Position numbers and translations under genes: made by a program
Notes under the pieces: generated by a model
What the model saw: only the letters and a program-made list of their open reading frames with translations
The model's database searches: none
Told to the model about the DNA's origin: nothing
Shown here: positions 36,306 through 46,155 of the stretch, piece by piece
Layout: every line of letters starts with the position of its first letter
Numbering within the stretch: the stretch's first letter is position 1
Origin: Pararhizobium_B sp963760965
GTDB taxonomy: Bacteria > Pseudomonadota > Alphaproteobacteria > Rhizobiales > Rhizobiaceae
Direction of reading: 5' to 3'
NCBI GenBank assembly: GCA_963760965.1
Contig: CAVXEW010000007.1
Span: forward strand, 631,596 to 695,595
DNA: 64,000 nucleotides

Positions 36306-37834
36306 TGGATATCCGCGCTGCGGAAATTTCCGCAATTCTCAAAGATCAGATCAAGAACTTCGGCAAGGAAGCCGAGGTTTCGGAAGTCGGCCAGGTGCTG
36401 TCCGTCGGCGACGGCATCGCCCGTGTCTACGGTCTCGACAACGTCCAGGCGGGCGAAATGGTCGAGTTCCCGGGCGGCATCCGCGGCATGACGCTGAACC
36501 TCGAGACCGACAACGTCGGCGTCGTGATCTTCGGCTCGGACCGCGAGATCAAGGAAGGCGACACGGTGAAGCGCACCGGCGCCATCGTCGACGTCCCGGT
36601 CGGCGAGGACCTTCTCGGCCGCGTCGTGGACGCGCTCGGCAATCCGATCGACGGCAAGGGGCCGATCAAGTCCAAGGAGCGTCGCCGCGTCGACGTCAAG
36701 GCGCCGGGCATCATCCCGCGCAAGTCTGTGCACGAACCGATGTCGACCGGCCTGAAGGCGATCGACGCGCTGATCCCGGTCGGCCGCGGCCAGCGCGAGC
36801 TCGTCATCGGCGACCGCCAGACCGGCAAGACCGCCATCATCCTGGACACCTTCCTCAACCAGAAGCCGCTGAACGACGGCGACGACGAGAGCCAGAAGCT
36901 CTACTGCGTCTACGTCGCGGTGGGCCAGAAGCGCTCGACGGTTGCGCAGTTCGTCAAGGTTCTCGAGGAGCGCGGCGCGCTCGAATATTCGATCGTCGTT
37001 GCGGCCACGGCCTCCGACCCGGCACCGATGCAGTATCTGGCGCCGTTCGCGGGCTGCACGATGGGCGAATTCTTCCGTGACAACGGCAAGCACGCGCTCA
37101 TCGGCTACGACGACCTCTCCAAGCAGGCCGTCGCATACCGCCAGATGTCGCTGCTCCTGCGCCGCCCGCCGGGACGCGAAGCTTACCCGGGCGACGTCTT
37201 CTACCTGCACTCTCGCCTGCTCGAGCGGGCCGCGAAGCTCAACGACGACAATGGCGCTGGTTCCCTGACCGCGCTGCCCGTCATCGAGACGCAGGCCAAC
37301 GACGTGTCGGCCTACATCCCGACCAACGTGATCTCGATCACCGACGGACAGATCTTCCTGGAGACGGACCTCTTCTACCAGGGCATCCGCCCGGCGGTGA
37401 ACGTCGGGCTGTCGGTCTCGCGCGTCGGCTCCTCGGCGCAGATCAAGGCGATGAAGCAGGTCGCCGGCTCGATCAAGGGCGAGCTCGCCCAGTACCGCGA
37501 GATGGCCGCCTTCGCCCAGTTCGGCTCGGACCTCGACGCCGCGACGCAGCGCCTGCTCAACCGCGGCGCCCGTCTGACGGAGCTTCTCAAGCAGCCGCAG
37601 TTCTCGCCGCTCAAGACCGAGGAGCAGGTCGTCGTGATCTTTGCCGGAGTGAACGGCTATCTCGACAAGCTTGCCGTCAACCAGGTCGGCCATTTCGAGG
37701 AAGGCCTGCTTTCCTACATGCGGTCGGAAGGCAAGGAGATCCTCGACACCATCCGCAAGGAAAAGGCCATCAGCGACGAGCTGCGCGAGAAGATGAAGTC
37801 GGCGATCGACGCTTACGCAAAGTCTTTCTCGTAA
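36305..37834 (+). CDS. atpA: ATP synthase F1 alpha subunit
   Basis: The 509-residue non-catalytic nucleotide-binding subunit has its P-loop in GDRQTGKTAIILD, a RGQRELVIG lead-in and the catalytic arginine region VGLSVSRVGSSAQ. It alternates with beta in the F1 hexamer. ATGGATATCC starts directly at the atpH stop (TGATG overlap), implying translational coupling. Confidence 0.98.
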   Translation: MDIRAAEISAILKDQIKNFGKEAEVSEVGQVLSVGDGIARVYGLDNVQAGEMVEFPGGIRGMTLNLETDNVGVVIFGSDREIKEGDTVKRTGAIVDVPVGEDLLGRVVDALGNPIDGKGPIKSKERRRVDVKAPGIIPRKSVHEPMSTGLKAIDALIPVGRGQRELVIGDRQTGKTAIILDTFLNQKPLNDGDDESQKLYCVYVAVGQKRSTVAQFVKVLEERGALEYSIVVAATASDPAPMQYLAPFAGCTMGEFFRDNGKHALIGYDDLSKQAVAYRQMSLLLRRPPGREAYPGDVFYLHSRLLERAAKLNDDNGAGSLTALPVIETQANDVSAYIPTNVISITDGQIFLETDLFYQGIRPAVNVGLSVSRVGSSAQIKAMKQVAGSIKGELAQYREMAAFAQFGSDLDAATQRLLNRGARLTELLKQPQFSPLKTEEQVVVIFAGVNGYLDKLAVNQVGHFEEGLLSYMRSEGKEILDTIRKEKAISDELREKMKSAIDAYAKSFS

Positions 37835-37875
37835 GGCCGGCACCTTTCGGGACGAGATAGCAGAACGGACCAAGG

Positions 37876-38778
37876 ATGCCTTCACTCAAGGACCTGAAGA
37901 ACCGGATCGCCTCCGTCAAGGCGACGCAGAAGATCACCAAGGCGATGCAGATGGTCGCCGCGGCGAAGCTGCGTCGCGCCCAGGAGGCCGCCGAGGCCGC
38001 CCGGCCCTATTCGGAGCGCATGGGCACGGTGCTCGCCAACCTCGCCGCGACTGTCGGCGACAGCGACGAGGCCCCGAAGCTGATGGTCGGTACCGGCCGC
38101 GACGAAACCCATCTGCTCGTTGTCTGCACCGCCGAGCGTGGCCTCTGCGGCGGCTTCAACGCACAGATCGTGCGCAGGGCCCGCCAGGACCTCGAGAAGC
38201 TCCTCGCCGGCGGAAAGACCGTCAAGATCATCTGCGTCGGCAAGAAGGGCTACGACATGCTCCGCCGCGACTTCGGCAAGCTGATCCTCGAGAGGGTCGA
38301 CCTGCGCGAGGTCAAGAATGTCGGCTTCGTCAATGCCGACGCGATCGGCCGGAAGGTCATCGATCTCTTCGAGAGCGGCGAATTCGACGTCTGCACCCTG
38401 TATTATTCCGAGTTCAAGTCGGTGATCTCGCAGGTTCCGACCTCACTGCAGCTCATTCCCGCCTATCTGGCGCCGGAGGGCGAGGACGAGCAGGGCAGCT
38501 CGCTCGCCGAAACGCTGGGCGGTGCCTGCTACGAGTACGAGCCGGATGCCGGCGAGATACTTGCGGATCTCATTCCCCGCAACATCTCCGTCCAGGTGTT
38601 CCGCGCGCTGCTGGAGAACGCAGCCGGCGAAATGGGCGCCAAAATGAGCGCCATGGACAATGCGACGCGCAACGCCGGCGAGATGATCGACAAGCTGTCG
38701 ATCAGCTACAACCGGCAGCGCCAGGCGCAGATCACCAAGGAACTGATCGAAATCATTTCGGGCGCCGAAGCGCTCTAA
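37876..38778 (+). CDS. atpG: ATP synthase F1 gamma subunit
   Basis: The 300-residue central rotor shaft has long N- and C-terminal coiled-coil helices (MPSLKDLKNRIASVKATQKI and NATRNAGEMIDKLSISYNR). The middle domain includes TAERGLCGGFNAQIVR. It starts 41 bases after atpA. Confidence 0.97.
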   Translation: MPSLKDLKNRIASVKATQKITKAMQMVAAAKLRRAQEAAEAARPYSERMGTVLANLAATVGDSDEAPKLMVGTGRDETHLLVVCTAERGLCGGFNAQIVRRARQDLEKLLAGGKTVKIICVGKKGYDMLRRDFGKLILERVDLREVKNVGFVNADAIGRKVIDLFESGEFDVCTLYYSEFKSVISQVPTSLQLIPAYLAPEGEDEQGSSLAETLGGACYEYEPDAGEILADLIPRNISVQVFRALLENAAGEMGAKMSAMDNATRNAGEMIDKLSISYNRQRQAQITKELIEIISGAEAL

Positions 38779-38801
38779 AGTCCAGGGAAAGAGGGTAATT
38801 C

Positions 38802-40334
38802 ATGGCTAAGGCAGCTACCCCCAAGGAATCGACGGCGGCCAAGAAGCCCGCCGCCGGGAAGGCGGCGCCGGCGAAGGCGTCCACAAGCACGGCCAAATCG
38901 GCCCCGACCAACCGCAAGGGCGCGGTCGGTACCGTCAGCCAGGTCATCGGCGCCGTCGTCGACGTGACGTTCCCGGACTACCTGCCGGAAATCCTGAACG
39001 CGCTCGAAACCACGAACCACGGCAACCGGCTCGTCCTGGAGGTCGCGCAGCACCTCGGCGAGAACACCGTGCGCACGATCGCCATGGACGGAACCGAAGG
39101 TCTTGTCCGCGGCCAGGACGTCACCGACACGGGCGCTCCGATCTCCGTTCCGGTCGGACCGGAGACCCTTGGCCGCATCATGAACGTCATCGGTGAGCCG
39201 GTGGACGAGGCCGGGCCGCTCAAGACCGAGGCCATGCGCGCGATCCACCAGGAAGCGCCCCTTTATGTCGACCAGTCGACCGAGGCGGAGATTCTCGTCA
39301 CCGGCATCAAGGTCGTCGACCTCCTCGCCCCCTACGCGCGCGGCGGCAAGATCGGCCTGTTCGGCGGTGCCGGCGTCGGCAAGACCGTGCTGATCATGGA
39401 GCTGATCAACAACGTCGCGAAGGCGCATGGCGGCTATTCCGTCTTCGCCGGTGTCGGCGAGCGTACGCGCGAGGGCAACGACCTCTATCATGAGATGATC
39501 GAGTCCGGAGTGAACAAGAAGGGCGGCGGCGAAGGTTCAAAGGCCGCGCTCGTCTATGGCCAGATGAACGAGCCGCCCGGCGCCCGCGCCCGCGTCGCGC
39601 TTTCCGGCCTGACGGTCGCCGAGCACTTCCGCGACCAGGGCCAGGACGTTCTGTTCTTCGTGGACAACATCTTCCGCTTCACCCAGGCCGGCTCGGAAGT
39701 GTCGGCCCTTCTCGGGCGCATCCCCTCGGCCGTCGGCTACCAGCCTACGCTCGCCACGGACATGGGCGCCATGCAGGAGCGCATTACCACGACGCACAAG
39801 GGCTCGATCACCTCGGTGCAGGCGATCTACGTGCCGGCCGACGACCTGACCGACCCCGCTCCGGCGACCTCGTTCGCCCACCTCGACGCCACGACCGTGC
39901 TGTCGCGCTCGATCGCGGAAAAGGGCATCTATCCGGCCGTGGATCCGCTCGATTCGACGTCCCGAATGCTCGATCCGTCGATCGTGGGCGAAGAGCACTA
40001 CGAGGTTGCCCGCAGGGTGCAGTCGACGCTGCAGCGCTACAAGTCGCTCCAGGACATCATCGCCATCCTCGGGATGGACGAACTGTCGGAAGAGGACAAG
40101 CTGTCGGTGGCACGCGCGCGCAAGATCGAGCGTTTCCTTTCGCAGCCCTTTTTCGTTGCCGAGGTCTTCACCAATTCGCCCGGCAAGCTCGTCGCGCTGG
40201 AAGACACCATCAAGGGCTTCAAGGGCCTGTGCGACGGCGAGTACGACGACCTGCCCGAGGCCGCCTTCTACATGGTCGGCACCATCGAGGAAGCCGTCGA
40301 GAAGGCCAAGAAGCTGGCTGCCGAAGCCGCCTAA
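38802..40334 (+). CDS. atpD: ATP synthase F1 beta subunit
   Basis: The 510-residue catalytic subunit has Walker A GGAGVGKTVLIMEL, FAGVGERTREGNDLY, and Walker B in VLFFVDNIFRFTQ. It carries an Ala/Lys/Thr-rich N-terminal extension of about 38 residues before the conserved GTVSQVIGAVVDV. Such extensions are common in rhizobial AtpD and are probably disordered. The start is fixed by an AGGG-type site before ATG 38802. Confidence 0.98.
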   Translation: MAKAATPKESTAAKKPAAGKAAPAKASTSTAKSAPTNRKGAVGTVSQVIGAVVDVTFPDYLPEILNALETTNHGNRLVLEVAQHLGENTVRTIAMDGTEGLVRGQDVTDTGAPISVPVGPETLGRIMNVIGEPVDEAGPLKTEAMRAIHQEAPLYVDQSTEAEILVTGIKVVDLLAPYARGGKIGLFGGAGVGKTVLIMELINNVAKAHGGYSVFAGVGERTREGNDLYHEMIESGVNKKGGGEGSKAALVYGQMNEPPGARARVALSGLTVAEHFRDQGQDVLFFVDNIFRFTQAGSEVSALLGRIPSAVGYQPTLATDMGAMQERITTTHKGSITSVQAIYVPADDLTDPAPATSFAHLDATTVLSRSIAEKGIYPAVDPLDSTSRMLDPSIVGEEHYEVARRVQSTLQRYKSLQDIIAILGMDELSEEDKLSVARARKIERFLSQPFFVAEVFTNSPGKLVALEDTIKGFKGLCDGEYDDLPEAAFYMVGTIEEAVEKAKKLAAEAA

Positions 40335-40406
40335 GACGTTTCGCCCGCGCGGATTCCGGTCTGCGCGGGCCTCCATCCAAGCCGCAACCTGCGAGATCGA
40401 TCCACG

Positions 40407-40814
40407 ATGGCCGATTCCTTCAAATTCGAGCTCGTGTCTCCCGAGCGCCTCTTGCTTTCCGAAGAGGTCAGCCAGGTGATCATTCCCGGTTCCGAGGGCG
40501 AGATGACCGTCATGGTTGATCACGCGCCGGTCATGACGACGATCAAGCCGGGCGTCGTGACCGTCACGCGGGAATCCGGCCAGGCCGACGGATACGTCGT
40601 GTTCGGCGGCTTCGCCGACATCCTCCCGACCGGATGCACCCTGCTGGCCGAATCGGCCATGCACGTCGACGACACCAACCGCGACCACATCCGCCAGCGC
40701 ATCGACGCCGCGCAGAAGGAAATCGACGAAACCGAGAGCGAAGAGCGCAAGCACACGCTGATTCAGTATCTCGACGAACTTTCCAGGCTCGAAGGCACCA
40801 TCATGCCCGGCTGA
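40407..40814 (+). CDS. atpC: ATP synthase F1 epsilon subunit
   Basis: The 135-residue subunit has the N-terminal beta-sandwich (FKFELVSPERLLLSEEVSQV, then IPGSEGEMTVMVDHAPVMTT) and a C-terminal helical hairpin ending SRLEGTIMPG. It couples the rotor to the c-ring and can inhibit ATP hydrolysis. It is the last gene of the operon; a strong terminator follows 25 bases later. Confidence 0.95.
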   Translation: MADSFKFELVSPERLLLSEEVSQVIIPGSEGEMTVMVDHAPVMTTIKPGVVTVTRESGQADGYVVFGGFADILPTGCTLLAESAMHVDDTNRDHIRQRIDAAQKEIDETESEERKHTLIQYLDELSRLEGTIMPG

Positions 40815-40839
40815 CGTCGGGGCAAAGCGCTTTTCTCGA

Positions 40840-40863
40840 GGCGGGCTCCGGGCCCGCCTTTTT
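40840..40863 (+). terminator. rho-independent terminator of atpHAGDC
   Basis: GGCGGGC, a TCCGG loop and GCCCGCC form a perfect 7-pair stem followed by five T, 25 bases after the atpC stop. Confidence 0.9.
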
Positions 40864-40880
40864 CATGCCGTGGCGAGGCT

Positions 40881-41414
40881 CTACCTGCCATTCGCCGCCA
40901 GATGGGCGAATACGCCGACGACTTCTTCATAGACCGCCCGCTTGAACGGCACGATCAGATCCGGCAGACCAGCCATCGGCGCCCAGCGCCAGGCGTCGAA
41001 CTCCTGCGGATGCCCGTCCGGCGGCGGCGCGATCGCGATCTCGTCCTCACTGCCGTCGAAGCGGAAGGCGAACCACCTCTGGCGTTGCCCCCTGAACCTG
41101 CCCTTGAGGCCGATGCCGATCAGGTCGGGCGGAAGGTCGTAGGTGATCCATTCCGGCGCTTCGGCGATCAGCGACACCGAGCGCATCCCGGTCTCCTCGA
41201 ACAACTCCCGGCGGGCCGCCGCCAGCGGTTCCTCGCCGTCGTCGATCCCGCCCTGCGGCATCTGCCAGAGCTGCGGCGAGCCGTCATATTCGGAGTTTTC
41301 CTCCGGCACCCGCCGGCCGATCCAGACCAGTCCGCGCCGGTCGAGCACCATCGTGCCGACGCACGGCCTGTAGGGAAGATCTTCCGCGCGGGGAAGCCTG
41401 GATTTTCCGGTCAT
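40881..41414 (-). CDS. rppH: RNA pyrophosphohydrolase (Nudix)
   Basis: The 177-residue Nudix hydrolase removes pyrophosphate from mRNA 5' ends to trigger decay. The Nudix box is intact: GGIDDGEEPLAAARREL then FEETGM. RPCVGTMVLDRRGLVWIGRR and LWQMPQGG are the RppH-type flanks. It starts 7 bases after the deacetylase stop on the same strand. Confidence 0.92.
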   Translation of the reverse strand: MTGKSRLPRAEDLPYRPCVGTMVLDRRGLVWIGRRVPEENSEYDGSPQLWQMPQGGIDDGEEPLAAARRELFEETGMRSVSLIAEAPEWITYDLPPDLIGIGLKGRFRGQRQRWFAFRFDGSEDEIAIAPPPDGHPQEFDAWRWAPMAGLPDLIVPFKRAVYEEVVGVFAHLAANGR

Positions 41415-41421
41415 CTGTCAC

Positions 41422-42660
41422 CTACTGCCTGTGTTCCGGGTCGTCGACGAGGGCCGACACGCCGACGATCTCTATGCCGCGCGCCTTCGCTTCGTTCGCC
41501 CATGTCGCGATGGCCTGCACGCTGGTGTCGAAAGCCGAGGCCACGCCAATCGCCTGGCCGTTGCGCCGAGCCAGCTGCTCGAGTTCGTTCAGCTTCTTCA
41601 GGATCGCGCCCCGGTCGAGATCTGAGTCGATCTGCAGGTCCGCCTGGGCGAATGGAACTGCGAGCGGCTTGGCGAGCTTGCCGGCGAGCGACCGCCCCGA
41701 GGATCCATCGTCGAGAAAAAGCAGGCCGCGACTTGCGACATCGCGCATGACCGGTTCCATGGCGCCCGCGTCCGACATGAACCGGCCGCCCATGTAGTTC
41801 ATGATGCCGGTGTAGTTCGTGAGCCTGCCCATGGCGTAGTGCAGGTTCGCCATCTCCTCCTCCTTGCCACCCTTTACCGTCAGGGTATGCGGACCGGGAT
41901 TCGTGTCAGGATACCCGAACGGCTCCATCGGCACCTGGAGGAGGATTTCGTGGCCGGCACGCCGCGCTGCCTGCATCCAGCGCTGCAGGCTGTTGCCGGT
42001 CGCCGCGAAGGCCAGCGTCACGTCGTCAGGCAACTCGTCGATCGCGTTCAGCGTGCCCGTCTGGCTGAGACCGAGCCCCCCGACCACGATGGCGATGCGG
42101 GTACCGCTGTCCGGCGACGGCCGGGCATACACGTCCATCGGCCGTGCGCCCCGGTCGCTGCGCACCGGGAGGCGGCCGTATTTCGTCTGTTCGAAGAGCT
42201 CCGGATCGGGCTGCGTCGCAAGATGGGGATCCTGCCCGATCTGCCGCCCCGCCTCGATCAGCACGGGCCCGTTGCCCGCGCGCTGGCCGGGCGCGATCTT
42301 GGTGACTGTGACACCGCTGGAGGTCAGCGTCTTTGCGACCGTGGCGCCGGACATGCCGTCCTGCGGCGCGCCCTGGGCCGGCTTCCCGCTTCCGGATCTG
42401 GCGTTCCCGGCCGCCGGTGAGGCCGCGACGGCTTCCGTAGCCTTCGACAGCGCTGCGGATTGCGCCGCGGGGCCGGGCGGGCCGGACATGCCGCCGTCAG
42501 ACAGATTGTCCGGCAAGAGCGCCGTGTAGACAGAACCGGCGAGCACGACACCCGCGCAGCAAAGGCCGAGCACACCGCGCCAGCCGATCAGCCGCGGACG
42601 GTCGCTCCTGCGGCCGTTTCCGCGGTTCTGTCCAAGCGGCCTGTCGAGTTCACTGCCCAC
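41422..42660 (-). CDS. divergent polysaccharide deacetylase family protein
   Basis: The roughly 412-residue protein has a short basic N-terminus, one membrane anchor (GVLGLCCAGVVLAGSVYTALL), and a Pro/Ala/Gly-rich linker. A periplasmic domain follows with IAIVVGGLGLSQTGTLNAI, LQVPMEPFGYPDTNPGPHTL and GRFMSDAGAMEPVM. This is the DUF610/YibQ-like group related to polysaccharide deacetylases, usually next to ctpA and envC and probably active on the cell wall. GTG 42660 gives the usual MGSELDRPLGQN-like start; GTG 42675 is an alternative. Confidence 0.82.
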   Translation of the reverse strand: MGSELDRPLGQNRGNGRRSDRPRLIGWRGVLGLCCAGVVLAGSVYTALLPDNLSDGGMSGPPGPAAQSAALSKATEAVAASPAAGNARSGSGKPAQGAPQDGMSGATVAKTLTSSGVTVTKIAPGQRAGNGPVLIEAGRQIGQDPHLATQPDPELFEQTKYGRLPVRSDRGARPMDVYARPSPDSGTRIAIVVGGLGLSQTGTLNAIDELPDDVTLAFAATGNSLQRWMQAARRAGHEILLQVPMEPFGYPDTNPGPHTLTVKGGKEEEMANLHYAMGRLTNYTGIMNYMGGRFMSDAGAMEPVMRDVASRGLLFLDDGSSGRSLAGKLAKPLAVPFAQADLQIDSDLDRGAILKKLNELEQLARRNGQAIGVASAFDTSVQAIATWANEAKARGIEIVGVSALVDDPEHRQ

Positions 42661-42727
42661 GCCTGCGCCGCGCACCTCTGCTCGTGCGGAGACCGGGCCC
42701 TTGAGGGCTCCCGCCTCCCGAAGAAGC

Positions 42728-42753
42728 GATCGCGCCGGAAGCCCGGCGCGATC
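42728..42753 (-). terminator. hairpin after ctpA
   Basis: GATCGCGCCGG and CCGGCGCGATC form an 11-pair stem around a 4-base loop between ctpA and the deacetylase gene. No T-run follows, so it may be an RNA-stabilising or attenuating structure rather than a full terminator. Confidence 0.45.
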
Positions 42754-42766
42754 CTGTTCCTACACC

Positions 42767-44089
42767 CTATTGCTTGTTCGAGGCTTGATCCGGAACGGGC
42801 GGGAAGGCCGGGTCGGTCTTCGTGCCGCGGATCAGGTCCAGCGCCTCGTTGAGCTGGACGTCGTTCTTGGGATCCGGCGGCACGTAGGCCAGCGAGCCGG
42901 AGCCCTTGGACGTTTCGTCCGCACCATGGATATGACCCTTCAGCTCGGTCTCGCCGGGGGCCGTGATCTTTCCCTTCAGATCGGCCGGCACCGGTTCGGC
43001 GAGCTTGATGTCCGGCGCGATGCCCGTGCCCTGGATCGATTTGCCCGACGGCGTGTAGTAGAGCGCCGTGGTCAGCCGCAGCGCGCCGTTCTGGCCGAGC
43101 GGGATGATCGTCTGCACCGAGCCCTTCCCGAAGGTGCGCGTGCCGAGGATCGTCGCCCTGTGATGATCCTGCAGCGCCCCGGACACGATCTCCGCCGCCG
43201 AGGCCGTTCCGCCGTTGACGAGCACGATGATCGGCTTGCCGTCGGTGAGGTCGCCGGGACGCGCGTTGAAGCGCCGGGTCTCGTCCGGGTTGCGGCCGCG
43301 CGTCGACACCACCTCGCCTCCCTGCAGGAAGGCATCCGACACGTCGACCGCCTGGTCGAGCAGTCCGCCCGGATTGAGCCGCAGGTCGACGACGTAGCCC
43401 TTGACCTTGTCCTTGCCGATCTTGTCCTGGATCTTGGAGATCGCGTTCTTGAGATCGTCGTAGGTCTTCTCGGTGAACGAAATGATCCGGAGATAGCCGA
43501 CGTCCCCTTCAACCCGGTACTTGACCGCCTTGACGGCAATGATGGCACGCTTGATCGAAACCTTCAGGGGCTGCTTGGCGCCCTTCCGCTCGATCGTCAG
43601 GTCGACCTTGGTGTCGACCGGCCCGCGCATCTTCTCCACCGCGTCCTGCAGCGTCATGCCGTCGACCGGATCGCCGTCGATCTTCGTGATCAGGTCGCCC
43701 GAAAGTACGCCTGCCTTGGCGGCCGGCGTATCGTCGATGGGCGTGATCACCTTGATCTTGTTGTCCTGCATGGTGACTTCGATGCCGAGCCCGCCGAATT
43801 CGCCGCGCGTCTGCGTGCGCATGTCGTTGGCTTCCTGCGCATTCATGTAGCTCGAATGCGGATCGAGCGAAGAAAGCATCCCGTTGATCGCGGACTCGAT
43901 CAGCTTCTGCTCGCTCGGCTTGCGCACATACTGCTCGCGCACCCGCTCGAACACGTCGCCGAAGACGGACAGCTCCTTGTAGGTCTGTGACCCTGCCGCC
44001 TCTGCCGGAAGGCTGAATGACTGAACCGCACCCATCGCCGTTGCGCCCAGCAGCGCTCCGGCAACGACAAGTGAAACCTTACGTACCAT
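42767..44089 (-). CDS. ctpA: C-terminal processing protease (S41 family)
   Basis: The 440-residue periplasmic protease has a signal peptide (residues 1-32), a PDZ domain around residues 90-170 (GGLGIEVTMQDNKIKV onward), and the S41 core. The catalytic Ser is in NGGTASAAEIVSGAL and the Lys in TRTFGKGSVQTI. Such enzymes process or degrade periplasmic proteins, including peptidoglycan hydrolases. Its start overlaps the upstream envC-like gene by 11 bases, suggesting coupled expression. Confidence 0.94.
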   Translation of the reverse strand: MVRKVSLVVAGALLGATAMGAVQSFSLPAEAAGSQTYKELSVFGDVFERVREQYVRKPSEQKLIESAINGMLSSLDPHSSYMNAQEANDMRTQTRGEFGGLGIEVTMQDNKIKVITPIDDTPAAKAGVLSGDLITKIDGDPVDGMTLQDAVEKMRGPVDTKVDLTIERKGAKQPLKVSIKRAIIAVKAVKYRVEGDVGYLRIISFTEKTYDDLKNAISKIQDKIGKDKVKGYVVDLRLNPGGLLDQAVDVSDAFLQGGEVVSTRGRNPDETRRFNARPGDLTDGKPIIVLVNGGTASAAEIVSGALQDHHRATILGTRTFGKGSVQTIIPLGQNGALRLTTALYYTPSGKSIQGTGIAPDIKLAEPVPADLKGKITAPGETELKGHIHGADETSKGSGSLAYVPPDPKNDVQLNEALDLIRGTKTDPAFPPVPDQASNKQ

Positions 44090-45494
44090 TGTTTACCCTT
44101 CCAGATGAATTGTCCGCCCACCACGACTGCGGATCGACCGGTTTGGCACCTTTTCGGAACTCGATATAAAGCGTTGGTTGACTGGAGACTAGCGCCAACG
44201 CGGCCGCACCGGCAAGTCTCGTCTGGCCCATCTCGGCAACCGGTTCGCCAGCCACCACGAACTGGCCCTGGTTCACGTCGATCCTGCTCATTCCGGCAAG
44301 CACGACGTGGTAATCGTCGCCGACGTTCAGGATGACCAGGTCGCCATAGCTGCGGAACGGTCCGGCATAGACGACCCATCCGTCTGCCGGCGCCGTGACG
44401 AGAGCGCCCGGTTGCGTCGAAACCATCATCCCCTGCAACGGATGTCCCGTGCCGTCGTCATCCCCGAACCGCTTGATCGGATCGCCGGCCACCGGGAGAT
44501 CCAGCTTGTGCTTCAAGTCCGAGAATGCATATGCGGGGGCAATGCGGTTTTTGTCGGGCATTCGTCCGGCGAGCCGACCCTTCGCCTCCTTGAGCGCTTC
44601 CTCTGCCTGCCGGCGCCGCTTCTCCTCCGCAAGTCGCGCCTGCTCTTCCGCCTTGCGGACAGAGGCGATCTTGTTCTCGAGCGAGGAAATCAGGTCCTGC
44701 AGATTGTTCGCGCGAGCCGCCAGCTCCTGGGAGTGCTGCTGCTGCTCCGCCAGCTGCTGCTCGCTCTCCGTCCGCATCGATTTCTTCTTCTGCAGCAGCA
44801 GCGAGATACGTTTCTTTTCCGCCGCAATGTCGGTCAGCGTCGCCTTCATCCGGCTCTTTTCGGCATCCACGGCCCTTCGCACCTCGGCGAGCGCCTGCAA
44901 CTGTCCGACGAGCGCTTCCGTCTCCTTGCGCATGCCGGGCACCACGGCGCCAAGGAGAATCGCGCTGCGCACGGAGGAAAGTGCGTCGTCCGGTCGCACG
45001 AGCAGGGCCGGCGGGGGATTGCGGCCCATCCGCTCGAGTGCGCCCAGCACCTGGGCGAGCACACCGCGCTTCGCCCTCAAATTCGCGTGAATGCCGTCGG
45101 CGCGTCCATGAAGCGCCGCCAGGCGCTTCTCGTCGTCGTCGAGCTTGCGCTGCAATGATTTCTGGCGGTCGGCCGCGTCGACGAGTTGCTGGCGCAGTTC
45201 AGCCTGGTCCTTGCCGAGGCTGGCTATGCTTGCCTGCAGCTTCGCGATGCGGTCCCTGGAGAGGGAGATCTCGTTCGAAAGCTTCTCGAGTTCGGCACGC
45301 GAGCGGGTCCGCTCCCCCTGGAGCGTTCCGGCTGCACTGTCGCCCGGCGCGCCTCCCGCTGCCTGGGCGGGAGCACCGCCGTCCGCGGCGCCCGCCGGTC
45401 CCGCCAGACCCGCCGAGATCGCGAATGCGCACGCCAGGCCACGGAGGGCAGCCACGAAAAGGCGCGGACGGTCGGATCGAAACAAGGCTGTCAT
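44079..45494 (-). CDS. EnvC-like murein hydrolase activator
   Basis: The 471-residue protein has a signal peptide, a long coiled coil (about residues 60-290, rich in Glu, Lys and Gln) and a C-terminal LytM/M23-like domain. That domain has HPLQGMMVSTQPGALVTAP, DDYHVVLAGM and YIEFRKGAKPVDPQSWW. Several zinc-ligand positions of active M23 peptidases are replaced, as in EnvC, which activates amidases instead of cutting wall itself. ATG 45494 gives a normal signal peptide. Confidence 0.87.
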   Translation of the reverse strand: MTALFRSDRPRLFVAALRGLACAFAISAGLAGPAGAADGGAPAQAAGGAPGDSAAGTLQGERTRSRAELEKLSNEISLSRDRIAKLQASIASLGKDQAELRQQLVDAADRQKSLQRKLDDDEKRLAALHGRADGIHANLRAKRGVLAQVLGALERMGRNPPPALLVRPDDALSSVRSAILLGAVVPGMRKETEALVGQLQALAEVRRAVDAEKSRMKATLTDIAAEKKRISLLLQKKKSMRTESEQQLAEQQQHSQELAARANNLQDLISSLENKIASVRKAEEQARLAEEKRRRQAEEALKEAKGRLAGRMPDKNRIAPAYAFSDLKHKLDLPVAGDPIKRFGDDDGTGHPLQGMMVSTQPGALVTAPADGWVVYAGPFRSYGDLVILNVGDDYHVVLAGMSRIDVNQGQFVVAGEPVAEMGQTRLAGAAALALVSSQPTLYIEFRKGAKPVDPQSWWADNSSGRVNNGT

Positions 45495-45597
45495 GGAGCG
45501 GCAAGCTATCGTCGCGAGCGTTAATACAGCATTAACCAACGCCGGCACGGCAAGCATCCTGCATCCGGCAATTCCGGCATCCTAGCACCCATTGGCC

Positions 45598-46080
45598 TCA
45601 ACCGCGATGATAGGGGTGGCCTGCCAGAATCGTCGCGGCCCTGTAGAGCTGTTCGCTCGCCATGATGCGGACCAGCTGGTGCGGCCACGTCATCGTCCCG
45701 AAGGACAGCACGAGATCCGCACGCGCTCTGATTTCCTCGCCGTGTCCGTCAGCCCCGCCGATGGCGAGAACCAGGTCGCGATGCCCGGCGTCCCGCCGTT
45801 CCCCGATGTAGCGCGCGATGGCTTCGGAGGTCTCCGCGCGGCCGCGTTCGTCAAGAAGCAGGAGCACGGCACCCTCGGGCAATGCCCCTGCAAGAGCCTC
45901 CGCCTCCTCGCGACGGCGCGTCCCGGCGTTTCCTGCGCGGCTCTCGGAAATCTCCAGCACCCGTCCGAACTCGAGGCCCAGCGACGGTCCGACCTTGCTG
46001 AACCGGTCCATGTAGCGCGCGCTCAGTTCCCTTTCGGGACCGGCCTTGAGCCGCCCGACTGCGAAGAGATGGACGCGCAT
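45598..46080 (-). CDS. rlmH: 23S rRNA pseudouridine-1915 N3-methyltransferase
   Basis: This 160-residue SPOUT methyltransferase opens MRVHLFAVGRLKAGPERELS and has LLLDERGRAETSEAIARYI. The knotted SAM site is LVLAIGGADGHGEEI, followed by LSFGTMTWPHQLVRIMASEQ and a YRAATILAGHPYHR ending. It methylates pseudouridine 1915 in assembled 70S ribosomes. It follows rsfS, the standard order. Confidence 0.95.
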   Translation of the reverse strand: MRVHLFAVGRLKAGPERELSARYMDRFSKVGPSLGLEFGRVLEISESRAGNAGTRRREEAEALAGALPEGAVLLLLDERGRAETSEAIARYIGERRDAGHRDLVLAIGGADGHGEEIRARADLVLSFGTMTWPHQLVRIMASEQLYRAATILAGHPYHRG

Positions 46081-46155
46081 GTCACTCGACCGGTCGCCGG
46101 CCCGCGCCCCGGCCGTTCGGTCGGGGCCGGTCGGTGTTCCGGCGCGGCACCCGTC